A DNA stretch of 64,000 bases from Metellina segmentata. Its lineage: Eukaryota > Arthropoda > Arachnida > Araneae > Tetragnathidae. The notes under the pieces are model-generated. The model saw nothing but the letters and a program-made list of their open reading frames with translations, was not told the DNA's origin and did no database searches. Of the stretch, positions 11,991 through 23,457 are shown in pieces (positions within the stretch are counted from its first letter, which is position 1; each line of letters begins with the position of its first letter). The DNA lies in NCBI GenBank assembly GCA_947359465.1, contig OX375872.1:84190931-84254930 (forward strand). Direction: 5' to 3'. The translations under genes and the position numbers were made by a program.

Positions 11991-13853
11991 CTCCTCTTCG
12001 TTACAGTAAAGGAAATTCAAAGATGTCATTTGACTGGAACTAACATTTTCTATAAATCCAAATTCATAAAATATACATAAGGGGCCATATTCATATTAAA
12101 TTGAGCACCAACTTGATAATTTTCAATAGAAACCCACACTATTTCAACACTCCATTTCGAATCTAAAAATTTAGCTTCAACTATCAAATTCCATCTTATG
12201 TCTTACCATTTCAAAGTTGTGTACAGAAAGGTTGGAGCTTCTGATATTAACCTTTTGACTACGGCTATAGTTTTAACAACAGGGTATCTACTGGTCTCGA
12301 AAATATGCAGAAAACTGAAAACGGTTCCCGAAATCATAAATTTTGTCCCTAAAATTTATCTCTACTTATTATCAGAATTAGGGGCAAAGGTTGATGCAAC
12401 AGAACTTAAACAAAGCAAAAAAGATAATTGCAAATAGTGCAACTGCAAATGATGAAATTGAACAACTAGGCCAAGAAATTATGCAAACTGAAAAGAAAAT
12501 TAAAATGGTGTAACTACTCTAATCCAACCACATTCAGAGACAGTGTTTTTAAATACACAAATTGATGTGTATTTTTTTTTACCAACTTCATTTGATAAAA
12601 CATAAAAATTAAAAATATTTCGTAATGTAAATTTTTTAAGTATTTGTTGATTTTTTCCTTCAATTTTTATTAAAATTTAAATTATTCTGAAAACAAAAAT
12701 AATGAATAAAATTTAGAGTGTTAAATGTTCATCTACTTTGACGTGATTAATGGTTTGTCTTTTTTTTTTTTTAAATTTTATTTAGAAAACAGCTTATTAA
12801 GCTGAAATTTGATACTAGAGTCCTTTTTCGAGATTAGACTAAGAATAAAAAAAGTGTTTTTAATGTATAATTGCATTTAACTGACCCACATAATCATGTA
12901 AAATCAGATCATGCATTTATTTTAGAAAGTCCCTAAAAGGTCCCTAAATTTACCTACAGAAGTTTAGTAGACATAGACACCCTGAACAAGCATGATTCTT
13001 ATAACTTTCAAGGTACAACTGCTGTAATGGCTATAGTCTAAATTCTTTTTTGGCGTGATTCTTATATCTTTCAAGGTACAATTGATATATATTGGTGGTT
13101 GTCTAAATTCTTTCTTGCAGTGATCATGTCACAACTGCCGTACCAGCCGTAGTGTAAAGATTAAATCAGTTCCAATTTTATATTTAGGTAGCTACAACTA
13201 CAGTTAATTTTAATCTAGAAATAGCGATTATCTATTTCTGACATTAGCACCAATTTTAGGATTGACTATCTCTAAATATAAAGGTAGTAAAGTCGTGAAA
13301 TTTCATTTTTTTATAACTAATTTAACGATTCCAAATCTGATTATGGCATTAAAACATGATGTTTTCATTAGGAATTTTGTTTGTAAATTTCGTTGTTTCG
13401 AACTTGCTACAAAGACATCCCTTTGTGCACTTTTTAAAATTTTGAATAGGAAATGTTTTTAATGCCCGATATGGTCTAGCTTTGCTCGACCAAATCCATG
13501 AGTCCATAAACCTCCAAGAAAAGAAGAGGTTTTGAGTAAACCTCATCCACAGGGTAAAATCAAGATAGTTTAATGTCTGGTGATGCCTGCACAGTCCTGT
13601 ACTTGATGCAGGTCATAAAAACCTTCTGTCCATGTTCATAGGAGAGACCCCTCAAGTGAGATATCTTTAATATTTTACTTAAACTCAGAAAACACCTCGC
13701 TAAAAGTGACAAGCATGTCTGACTGGAGGGTCTCTGAAGAAGCGGCTCTTGCTTGAGAAATGACGTTATTACCCTATTGGATGATACCTTTGAATTTGCT
13801 CTAGTATGAATAGTGCTTGAAATAAAGGAGGTGGCTCGATTTTTCCCCCTGTG
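11990..13853 (+). mobile_element. Shortened copy of the THAP/P-like repeat
   Basis: The left 270 bp (for example CATATTCATATTAAATTGAG at about 12089) and the right 700 bp (ATATAAAGGTAGTAAAGTCG near 13276, and the terminal TTTTTCCCCCTGTGATT) match, in the same order and strand, the two ends of the larger element at 57737-61353. The middle differs and the THAP region is missing, so this is an internally deleted, diverged relative. The left tip is less clear than the right. The weak open frame at 12198-12437 shows no known domain. Confidence 0.6.
12987..13118. repeat. Two tandem units of about 65 bp
   Basis: The blocks GTGATTCTTATATCTTTCAAGGTACA and GATTCTTATAACTTTCAAGG share CTTTCAAGGTACAA and GTCTAAATTCTTT at a spacing of about 65 bp. 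Confidence 0.6.
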
Positions 13854-14256
13854 ATTAAATGAGTATTAATGTCTTTAACAGTAACATTAAATTTTTTGTA
13901 GATTTTCAATACTCTGTATAATTTTTTTTAATTTTCAGTTTTAAAGTTCACCTAATTAGAAATATTAAGGTTTTCTGTATGTCATTTAAAAACTTCCTTT
14001 TAAAATATTCATTGTCTATTTTCTGTGGCTTATAGCAAGGGTAAAATTAATGTATGTAAATTTGTTGTAGACTTTATTGTATCTTGCTTGTGCATCCTTT
14101 TGGGTTGTTTTAAAGTTAAATTATGGAGATCTAGCTTTAGAATCGTGAAATGTACTTTAGAGAGAAGGAACATTTATATACTGCAAAAGTTGTTGTTTTT
14201 GTGATTGTTTGATTGGGATTATTTAGTTTTGTTTTCTGTTAAATCTATTTTCCTAG

Positions 14257-14379
14257 GTCTGCACAGAAGGGAGATTAATTTTAGAGTTTACTTTTGATGA
14301 TCTTATGCGAATCAAATCTTGGCACTTTGCAACACGGCAACATCGTGAATTAGTTTCACGCAGTCTTATTGCTATGCAG
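14257..14379 (+). CDS. Ldb1: LDB1/Chip exon: end of dimerization domain
   Basis: Phase-0 exon of 41 codons with acceptor CCTAG and donor GTATGC. It begins VCTEGRLILEFTFDD and continues LMRIKSWHF, then RQHRELVSRSLIAMQ. Vertebrate LDB1/LDB2 read almost the same here. LDB (CLIM/NLI/Chip) is a nuclear adaptor that homodimerizes and bridges LIM-homeodomain and LMO/GATA complexes to bring enhancers and promoters together. This exon is the C-terminal part of the dimerization domain. The preceding part of the domain is not in the window, so the transcript must continue upstream through a long intron. The function is confident from identity. Confidence 0.97.
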
Positions 14380-14489
14380 GTATGCTTTTCTATCAATTTG
14401 AGAATTTAATTGTGTTAAATTTTAATATAGTGTTTAAGATTATATAAATGATATTGAATTAAGGATTTTTTTTTTTTCTATTTTTCTAG

Positions 14490-14507
14490 ATGTCCCTTCA
14501 TATGGAG
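14490..14507 (+). CDS. Ldb1: Candidate 18-nt in-frame microexon of LDB1/Chip
   Basis: ATG TCC CTT CAT ATG GAG (MSLHME) is framed by a strong acceptor (polypyrimidine tract then TCTAG, 14488-14489) and a consensus donor GTAAGC (14508). It is exactly six codons long and sits between two phase-0 exons, so inclusion or skipping keeps frame. It would insert six residues between the dimerization domain (…LIAMQ) and the next exon (AQQQDP…). Vertebrate LDB1/2 have AMHAQDP here without the insert. No transcript evidence is available. Confidence 0.5.
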
Positions 14508-15573
14508 GTAAGCATTCCTTTAAAAATGCATATCTTAGAAAGACTTGATACATTTTTTGAACAGAGTTAACTCAAGTTTAATGTTGCAAATAGGTACTTT
14601 GTCTACAACGTGTAATCAAAAGGGCATTGATACACTTAAATTATAAAATGCTAAGTATTTCACACACACAGGTACTACAGTTTAACCTTCAACTTACAGC
14701 TACCAAATTTATTCAGTTGCTCATCCAAGTGACAAATTTTACCAAGTTTTCTTCCCCTTTCCATCTTCGGGAAAGCAACATAAATGGTTCTTAAGCATCG
14801 TTTATACTTTCATGTTAATGTGTATCCATTTGCCTTTAACCAAACACAATCCTCATCTGTCATTTACACTTCAGTGCAATATTAGTACGGAACACTTTAA
14901 TTAGCTTTCAAACATGCACATCAGAAGTCGCTACATTTTTTTTACTTTAACCAACTTTTATGTGGAATGGAGACTTTTTATGGGATGGACATTAGTATTC
15001 AGGATACCTGACTGATATTAAATTGTTATATACAAAAAATATCATCACTTTGGAAACTATTTCTCTGAAACTAATTGATAATAGAATAAATATTATATCT
15101 TAATTCGTAAAAAATACACTGATTGTGAATAGTATACCAACTTGATTGATTGTTTTAAACTTTGAAGTATGTTCGAAAGATTGAAACATCAAGTATAAAT
15201 CTCCTGAAATAAATTGAAACTGCATTAAAAACCTTCATATAAAATTCAGGTTCTTGATAAATTCTTTGTTGATTCAGTGCTTTTAGTGTTTGGGTCTGCA
15301 ATATAAAATTGAAGATTGGTGCATGACATTGGTGGTGATATAATTGGAAGAAAGTACAAAATTGCATATCTCCTTTGGCTCTTAGTTTTTGAAATGTGAA
15401 TATCATGGATGGTATGAACACAATTATTGGAGATTTTAATCCAATCAACAGAGCCAAAAAATGTAGTTTTGTGTACAAGCCTTGTGCACAGAAAACATTA
15501 GTGAAATATACTACACATGGTCTAATTTATTTTGCTGTTCTCATACATTTGTAGATTAAGGTGTTTTAGCTGT
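14508..15573. other. LDB1 intron, unremarkable part
   Basis: AT-rich intron. The minus-strand open frame at 15155-15478 has no similarity and is likely chance. Confidence 0.6.
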
Positions 15574-17375
15574 CTTTACAGGGTTCTCATAGGTCTTAAA
15601 AACTTGATTTTTCATTTAAGGGCCCTTGAAAAGCCTTAATATTTGCTTAAAGTCCTTAAATAATTTTTTCTACAAAAATATCATACATTTCATTTTACCT
15701 GTATTAAAAAACAGTGATCAATGATATTGTGCCAAAGACAAGTTAATTGGCAATTTTTAGAAGTCTCAACCCACACATATCTTTTATCACATCTGCCGAG
15801 AGTTCTGGAATCTGCAAATCAACACTAAATTGCATTCCATCAAACCAGTTCATTCATGGCCATCTACCCCAATGCGAGGGACTGATGTCAAATTGACCCC
15901 ACCTCCGCATTGCAGCTCTCTTATTAAAGCTACTGACAAGACGGACGTCTTAACGGTGACCAGATATGTCTATTTAGACAGACAGACTGGTGGAGAATGG
16001 ACGATCTAGACATTGCATTAGTAGTATATTTCAAAGGTGAGGAGTCATCAGAAGATAAATCTCGTTTGGAGGACAGTGAAATGTTTAAAAATTGTGCTAC
16101 AGAGGGTGCATTTCAAATTTTAGTGTGTCGCCATTTGCACTGCAATGATGAAAAATTGAAGCAATACTTTTGCTTAACACCAGTATTGTTTGATTATGTA
16201 CTGATTCACGTGAGATGACTTAACTTAAAAATCATATAGTAAACAAAAAAACCAATGCCCATGAGAAAAGTTATGTATACATTTGAGGTAAGTACACTGA
16301 ATCACAAACAATGTAATGTTTTATAATATGTTTTTTACTAGTTAGAACTAATATTTATTAAACTTTTGTAGAGCCTTTGCTCTTCACATTTTATAAAGCT
16401 TCATGATTTCTTACAAAATCAATCAAAATTTCGTCCTATTAACTGGTTCAAATTGCATTTTCACTCATTTTTATTTAAACCGCTTCACGAGAAAAAACGT
16501 TCCACAATTGTTTGTCACCACAATGATGACCATCATGCAAATTTCAGCACCACTATTTGATGTTGCGCTCACCATCAACACCATTTGGTTTATATAGACA
16601 ATGTTTTAGTTACGTCAGCCACCACTACATTACGGCCGCTGATAACAGCATTGCTTTCTTAGGAAACTAATAGCTTTACTCCTTATCGTCTTTTGTTGGG
16701 CAATTTCGTTCTTTGTGTTCTTTAGATTTTGCTGTTAATATTTAAATTATGTATGCTGCTTTTAATCATCATCACACAGCAAAAATTTTTATGAAGTACA
16801 ATTTTAAACTTAAAAGATTTGATTGAGGAAAATCCCCATTTAAACCTTTTTGCATTTTTACGTCAGTTGGTATTCCTTTTTGTTTCATCTAATTTTTTTC
16901 CAAATCACTTACATATTTTTTTTTATATTTTCAAATTCTTTTATAATTCAATTCTTAAAATTTATACATATGTGAATTACGTTTATTAGTTATGCTTCAG
17001 ACAATGGTTGTGTATCATCTAACTATTGCGTAGATATTTTTATTCCCATCTATACCATTTAACTTTTATCTTAGACTATTAATATTTAAATATTTTATGC
17101 TGTTCTTGTGTGTCATATTCTTGTGTTTGGTGCAGCATGCCCGCTTTTGCACCTTATGCCATAAAATCCATTCGCGTGCTAAAACGAATGTCAATGATAC
17201 TTGATGTAAAACTAGAATCATTACTGGGATTGACACCCAGCACCTTGTGATAGCTTCTTCACCTGTGCATTCACTGTTCAGTCTTTAATCCATGTTAAAT
17301 GTAGGTTTACAGTGCACTGGCCTTAAAAAGGTCCTAATTTTTCTTTTGCTCTTAAAGAATGGAAACCCTACTTTA
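15574..17375. mobile_element. 1792-bp element with CAGGGTT ends and 5-bp duplication, within LDB1 intron
   Basis: The left end at 15579 reads CAGGGTTCTCATAGG. The right end at 17370 is the inverted, diverged counterpart (GGAAACCCTA). Subterminal CTTAAA and AAGGCC motifs are shared. CTTTA flanks both sides (15574-15578, 17371-17375). The ends resemble those of the element at 3399-6363. It contains a Harbinger-like fragment, which may be nested. It is not intact. Confidence 0.65.
15997..16218 (+). pseudogene. Harbinger (HARBI1-like) transposase N-terminal fragment
   Basis: A 73-residue open frame that starts MDDLDIALVVYFKGEE and contains EGAFQILVCRHLHCNDEKL and then YFCLTPVLFDYVL. The order 'EGxFxxLxxxLxxDxxKFxxYFRMxxxxFDYxL' is the N-terminal region of PIF/Harbinger transposases. 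The helix-turn-helix and DDE parts do not follow, so it is a truncated relic. I could not pair Harbinger-type ends around it. Confidence 0.55.
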
Positions 17376-17721
17376 GTATTATAGGTTCGTGTTGTCAGTT
17401 AACAAAATAGATTAAACTGAAATCCGAAACTTTATTTAATTTTTAGTTTCCAATACTGTGAGGTTTTCCAGCCAACACACTGAGGATTCTTGGTTGAAAG
17501 GAATCATTGGGTTTTATTAGAATTTAGTTAGTATTATCAGGAATACATATTAAGCAAGATAGTCTTAACGAAGTTTAACTACTTTATTTTCAATCGTTTT
17601 AATAGAATAAACTTACAGTTGGTTTTAGTAGATTCTATATGCTTTGTAAGTTTTAGTATTCATTATGTTTAACAGTTGCCACAAAGTAATTATTTTGTTG
17701 ACGAATATTAAACTTTTTTAG

Positions 17722-17811
17722 GCCCAGCAGCAGGATCCTGTTCTTCTTGAACAGTTGTCCAAAAATATCACTAGACAAGGCTTAACTAACTCAACACTAA
17801 ATTATTTACGT
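17722..17811 (+). CDS. Ldb1: LDB1/Chip exon: post-dimerization segment
   Basis: Thirty codons, phase 0 in and out, between a TTTTTTAG acceptor and a GTAAGT donor. It reads AQQQDPVLLEQLSKNITRQG and then LTNSTLNYLR. Human LDB1 reads AQDPQMLDQLSKNITR in the same place, so the spider-type protein has two extra Q residues near the exon start. The segment links the dimerization domain to the conserved LCV helical block in the next exon. Confidence 0.97.
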
Positions 17812-17963
17812 GTAAGTATTGTTTTATGTTTGATACACAGAAGTTGGTTTTAATAATCTAAGTCTTTTGATTTTAATTTTTTACCATGTAACAAATTTTT
17901 CTTGGAATTGAATAATTTATTATGATGTACAACTGTTAGAAATACTGGTTTTATGTTTTACAG

Positions 17964-18087
17964 TTATGTGTTATATTAGAGCCAATGCAAGAGCTTATGT
18001 CAAGACACAAAGCATATGCTTTGAGTCCTAGGGATTGTCTTAAAACAACACTTTTTCAAAAGTGGCAGCGAATGGTGGCACCACCAG
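17964..18087 (+). CDS. Ldb1: LDB1/Chip exon: LDB conserved core (LCCD region)
   Basis: 124 nt, phase 0 in and phase 1 out, acceptor TTTTACAG and donor GTGAAT. It encodes LCVILEPMQELMSRHKAYAL, then SPRDCLKTTLFQKWQRMVAPP. It is nearly identical to vertebrate LDB1/2, which have KTY where this has KAY and KTC where this has KTT. This block is the Ldb1/Chip conserved domain, which contacts SSBP/Ssdp proteins that protect LDB from turnover. The intron before it is only 152 nt. Confidence 0.97.
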
Positions 18088-19660
18088 GTGAATATTTTTA
18101 ACTATTTACATATGAATCCCATGATTTTTACCTAAAAGTGTAAAACAAAGATGTCTAGAAGTTATAAATCAATTTGAGAATGCATTTACAGATATTACTT
18201 AATTTTTTGGTCAATCTCAAAGTTTTAAGAGTGTACTTGGTCTGAGATGCATGTTTTAATGGCTATTTTTACAAATAAACCAAATAACATTGTTTATAAA
18301 CAATTATTTACATTTGTACCATATTTTTTCCCATAAGTGTTTATGATGTTGGTATAAAAACCTTTTACCTGAAATAGGTTTTCCTTTTTTTCTTGAAGAA
18401 TTTTAAGCTAGTAATCTTTGCCTCTTAAGTTGCCAAATTACAAGTTTGACAATCAACTTCCAAAGTGTTTTAAATAAGACACTAAGAGGAAAACTTGTAG
18501 ATATTGTTAACAAAAGTAACATTTTACTGTAGAAAATATATATGGGAATGCAAAAGTAAACATTAAAATATGTTCTGCACCTGTGGTTTTGTGATTTTCA
18601 AAAGATCATTCAATGCTTTTGCTGGTTTTGTATTGTACTCTTAAGCTTTGGGCAATTTCTTTAAATATTTTTGAAAGACTTCCAGCATCTTTTCAAGTTG
18701 GATTCAACTCTAGAATGAATTTCTGATCAAGAAACATTTTTAAAATTTGTGATCTTGAAAATATGCTTCCAGTGATCTTACTTTGATCTGCATTAAAAAA
18801 AAATGCACTAAAGGAAATAAAACCCTTAAAGATTATTTTAAACTTCAATGCACCCTGTTTCGGGAAGCATTTACATGGTATTGAAAGGAGTTGACAAGTG
18901 AAGAAGCATAAAATGGCAAATATCTGAGTGCATATTAACAATCAGCATGGCATAAATACATGGAAAATAAACCTTACTTATCTGTGGTGAAATCTTTTTT
19001 GAATAGTAACTTTTTGTTTGGGAAGAGTGACTCAAACTGATGGGGCATTTCAAATTTCAGTGGCTAAAAAGTGTTTTAAAATAAGTAGTTGCACACAATG
19101 TTTTCAAAGTTGTATTGCTCTTTTACGGTCTTTATCTCTTAGGAAAAGTATGGAAAAAATTTCCCAAATATGTATTGTCTAAACTAAATAAAAGTTAGAA
19201 ATTATAGAACAATATACAAATATGATTGAGGAATGCCATTATATGACTCAACTCCAAAAATCCTGAGAATTTTATGCCTTTTCCCTGTGTTCTGCTTTTG
19301 ATCCATGTGTCCCCATTTGAGTCAACGAACTTTGCAGGGCGATAATTTGAGTTGCATGTTTTGAACAGTGTTAAATTAGGGCAAGGTTTAAAAGTAAACA
19401 ATGCATTCCTATGATTGGCATCTAGCAGATTTTGGCTCCCATTTCATTGGTTGGTGCTTAAAGCAAAAGCAGTGATAACGAGTTGAATGTTGAAAACACC
19501 ATTTTGTTTTATCTGGGTCAGGCTCCTCAAAAAAAATTAGAATCTAGACATTTTGGGTGCCTTTGGTCGGGTTGATTTAGAAAGGGTTGACTGTACTAAA
19601 TTAAATCAGGTTACTGGCTTTTGTATATATTTATTATGTCAGTGGTTTCTTACCTATGGT
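18088..19660. other. LDB1 intron, unremarkable part
   Basis: AT-rich intron without recognisable elements. Open frames on both strands (for example 18693-18941) have no similarity. Confidence 0.6.
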
Positions 19661-21285
19661 ATGCATACTAGGCATGTGACATCAATGTCAATGTTTTCAA
19701 AACATCGATGTATTGGAGCCAATGTTTTTGTAACATCAATGTTTACACTTGTACATGTTTTTATGTTGTCTGCATTTTATTTTAAGTAAAACAAAATACC
19801 ATTATATAAAAAATTTTAAAAATAATCAAGTAGCATAATTTTTATAATCAATAAATTGAATGTACTGTTAGACCAAAGTGACCAAGGGTAAAGGGTTTGA
19901 AAAGTAGGGATGCGACATCAATGTCGGATGTTTTCAAAACATTGATGTTGTATAAAAACATTGTTGTATTTACCATCAATTTATTAGAGCCAATGTTTGT
20001 TTAACATCGATGTTTTTATGTTGATGTTTTATTTTTGAATGAAAAAAGCACCATAGTAAAAATTAAGAAAAATAACCTTACAACTACGTATTTGTCAGTG
20101 ATGGCGACATCTGTCCCATCAGAAAGAGTTTTCCCTAACAGGTGAAAAAAGAAGTTGGCTTAAGGTGGAGAAAGTTAACAAACTTCAATTTTTTACGAAC
20201 TATATAACAAATATTAAGGCCTATAATTATTATAGGCCCAATATTTTTTTACAGTAAATAAAAAATAAGTTTGTGTTTTCTCCCAATAAGTTGAAAAATA
20301 ATTAACAATAATTATTGTCTTGTACCTCCTAATTATACTTATAGTTAGTAGTACCTATTAGGGATGTTACATCAATGTCGATGTTTTCTAAACAACATTG
20401 ATGCATTTACCATCAATGTATTGAAGCCGATGTTTATTTAACATTGATGTTTTTACGTTGTCGATGTTTTATTTTTAAATGAAAAAAGTACCGGTATAAA
20501 AATTAAAAAATAACCAAGTAGCGTAATTTTCACATAATCAGTAAATTGAGCATACTTTTAGAACAAAGTGGTCAAAGGTGAAGGGTATGAAAGTAGGGAT
20601 GCGACATCGATATTGATGTTTTAACAGTGTTGATGTATCATTTTTGAATGAAAAAGCACTATAGCAAATATTAAGAAAAATAACCATACTACTAAGTATT
20701 TGTCAGTGATTTGGACATTCATTCCATCAGAAAGAATTTTTCGCTAACAGGTGGGATAGTTAGTGAAAAAAGAAGTCAGCTTTAGGTGTAGAGTGTTAAT
20801 AAACTTCTTTTTAAAAAACTTTAAATAACAAGTATAATATTTACAGTAAATAAAAAATTAGTTTAAGTTCCCACCCCCCATAAGTTGATAAATAATTAAT
20901 AATAACTAACAATAATTATTGTTATGTTCCTATCTAATTATACTTACAGTTGATTGTACCTATGTCAAATTGTTGTTATTTTCTTTTATATTATTCATTT
21001 TAAAAATAACACATTTAATTGTTCTTATTAATTTTTTTAAAACTTGTTTTGACAGTTAAAAAAATCTTAGTTTTAAATTTAAAAATGCGACAAATGACAA
21101 ACTAAATCCATTTGTAAACATTAATGTTTGTGGTTACTAAACCAGATTTAAGAAATTTGAAGGGGGAGTTCAAATATACTGGTGTTTCAAAACATAGATG
21201 GTTTTTTGTCAATGTATTATCAACATCGATATTTTTATTTTGAACATTGATGTTTTGTTGTTGATGTAGCATCCCTAATGCATAC
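19661..21285 (+). mobile_element. 1609-bp hAT-derived element with exact 8-bp duplication
   Basis: The element runs from TAGGCATGTGACATCAATG (19669) to the inverted GATGTAGCATCCCTA (21277). It is flanked by identical ATGCATAC copies (19661-19668, 21278-21285), the 8-bp duplication typical of hAT. The interior is two related halves of about 690 bp. Each contains terminal-like motifs (GGGATGCGACATC near 19903 and 20598; GGGATGTTACATC near 20362), clusters of ACATCGATGTT, and a decayed stretch coding for VPSERVF, the hAT C-terminal dimerization motif. No catalytic domain remains. It lies in an LDB1 intron. Confidence 0.85.
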
Positions 21286-21959
21286 CACTATACGTATATA
21301 CCAGGATGTTCTGTTATACATGAAAAGTATTTTGTACTGGGGAGGGAAATATGGCAGTCCAGCTTAGATTTGTTTTGTTTTGCAAATATTGAAATTTTTG
21401 GTTGGGAGAACACTAATTAATAGTTAATTTTGTGGAGCTGTGTGTGGTTTGACCCAGAAAAGCCATAATTAATTTTTTAAATATCCTTTTATATGTTTCT
21501 ATGGTGTTATCTTAACTGTAAAAATCAATCTATATTGTGAATTTTGAATGATGCTAAAATGCCTATTACCATATGGTATCTCTAGGTAGGAAACTCGGGA
21601 GTACTGCTTTTTCTTTGACTTTTTTTTTAGATGGTAACAACTTCTAGTTCATAAACTGAAAAATGATACAAGTTATGATTGCACAGTATAGTATATATGC
21701 ACAGTATAGTTATATATAGTATATATATAAGTGAACATAATATTTTATGCCACACTAATAGTTTTTTGGTTTAGTGTGAAAACCAACAAAGTAATTCACA
21801 CAAGTTGTTTATCATGTTCTCATCGTAATCCAAATACAGTTCTACCTTGCAATTTCGAAGGTATTTTTTCTTTATCATTTCCATTTAGGAGGAAGTAACT
21901 TGTGCCTTTTGTGGTTTGGATCTATTTTAGTGTTGTCAACCCAGTAAATATATCTTGTT

Positions 21960-23055
21960 ACTAGCCACTGTGTGGTCAGTGACAGTTCTTTTCATGGGAT
22001 CAAGTGTGACCACTGCTCGCTAACCCAAGGTGATTGCTACAGATTTCCGTTTGGTTTGCTTCACAAACCAACATCACAGCCAATTTGAATTGCGAAGAGA
22101 TCCAATCGGCTTAACGTTGTGACTCTTGCCAAAATATAAATATCCAACAGAAAATTATTTATTAAAAGAAAATCAAATATATAAGGTTTCGATCTGATGT
22201 AAAATTTTCCTTCCCCATGACAGTTCTTTTCATGGGGTCAGGTGTGACCACTGCTTGCTAACTCTCGCCAATCCTGGTGATTGCTACGCATTCCCTTTTA
22301 ATTGGTGAAGAGATCCAATCAGCGTGACGTCACAATCTCTAGCAATAAAAATATATATCTATAATTGAAAAGTTATATTTTATGTTAAAAGTTATTTTTT
22401 CATTCCATCAGTAACAATCGCTGAGACAAAAAAAAAAGCACTGACGAATGCCAATCATCCATATATATATATATATATATAACCACCACTCGCTAACGTT
22501 CGGTGGTTGATACATAGTTGGTGAACATCGCAGAATCTGCTTCTTTCTTCCCATTTGACAAAGCACGCTAGAATCGGAAAACTTGGCATGGTTCCAAAGG
22601 CTAACATCACACAATCTACTTCCTTCTTTCCGAGGTTACCAGATTAAAGGAAGTAAAGATTGTTAAATGAGTCTTCCTAAACGATTATAAATGTTACTGC
22701 TTTTCAGCCTGAGTTGATCACGTGACATCCCGAAACTCGATTTGCGCATGAGATCCTAGACCATGGTACGGGAAAGACGGGAGCTAAAAAAATAACAGGT
22801 TCCAAAGTCTGATGTAGGTCGAAAATGTTAAAATGGGGGTGCTTCTTTGCTCTCCAGAGCAGAAGAAAGGAGGATGAAAAAACTAATAAATTCATTTTAA
22901 AATGTTGTAGATAAAATTTCAAAATTTGGGCTATATACAAAAATTACAAAAAATTTTAACTACCTGTGTGCCAAATCCCATTATTGTAAGTACCATAGAT
23001 TTGTCAGAACAGTCCACACAGACAGACAAACACTTCCTTTTATAATAGTAGAGAT
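21960..23055 (+). repeat. ACTAGCC…TAGAGAT interspersed repeat, copy 1 (composite)
   Basis: Starts ACTAGCCACTGTGTGGTCAG and ends with CAGACAAACACTTCC, CTTTTATAATAGTAGAGAT. Shared blocks with the other copies include AAGAGATCCAATCGGC, TCGATCTGATGTAAAATTTTCC and CTGTGTGCCAAAT. The opening segment (CAGTTCTTTTCATGGG…GTGACCACTGC) is repeated inside at about 22223. There is no open frame of note. The class is unclear: the ends lack obvious inverted repeats, and a non-autonomous LINE- or Helitron-like origin is possible. Confidence 0.7.
22461..22482. repeat. (AT)n microsatellite
   Basis: About 11 AT units inside the composite repeat. Confidence 0.95.
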
Positions 23056-23329
23056 TCAATTTAAGGCCAGGACCTTGTCTAATATTGCAACCCACTTCAG
23101 GAGGTTTAATGAAGATATTTGAACATTGACTCCTTGCATGACTCAGCAAACAGCTGTTTATCTACTATTACTCTCTTATAAAACATAAACCCAGTTCCAC
23201 TGGTACCAAACAGCTTTCCTGGGTTAAGTATATAAATGTTTTGAACCACTGACTTGTGCTTTTCTGAAAAGGCTTTTATGTTAAACACATTTTATAATTC
23301 TAAATGATTTTGTATTATTTTTGTCTTAG

Positions 23330-23457
23330 AAACCCAACGTCCTCCTAGCAAGAGACGCAAGCGAAAATCATCAGCGGCCAATAGTGGGGGTGCTGGAACT
23401 GGAGGGAAAAAGAAAAACATTTCACCTGGTCCTCCTAATTTTACACTTGCCTCTCAG
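23330..23457 (+). CDS. Ldb1: LDB1/Chip exon: nuclear localisation signal and linker
   Basis: 128 nt, phase 1 in and phase 0 out, acceptor TGTCTTAG and donor GTACCT. With the split codon it reads ETQRPPSKRRKRKSSAAN, then a G-rich, K-rich linker (GGKKKNISPG) and FTLASQ. The basic SKRRKRK is the conserved LDB nuclear localisation signal. Vertebrates have QPSKRRKRK. In vertebrate proteins the exon end is followed by VP before DVMVVG. Here the codons GTACCT are part of the intron donor, so VP is absent from the spliced product. Confidence 0.96.

Noticed and set aside
9174..14256. Search for a CPYC-type exon to complete the glutaredoxin-like exon at 9108
   Set aside because: No plus-strand segment with an FSKxxCPxC pattern was found before LDB1 exon 14257.
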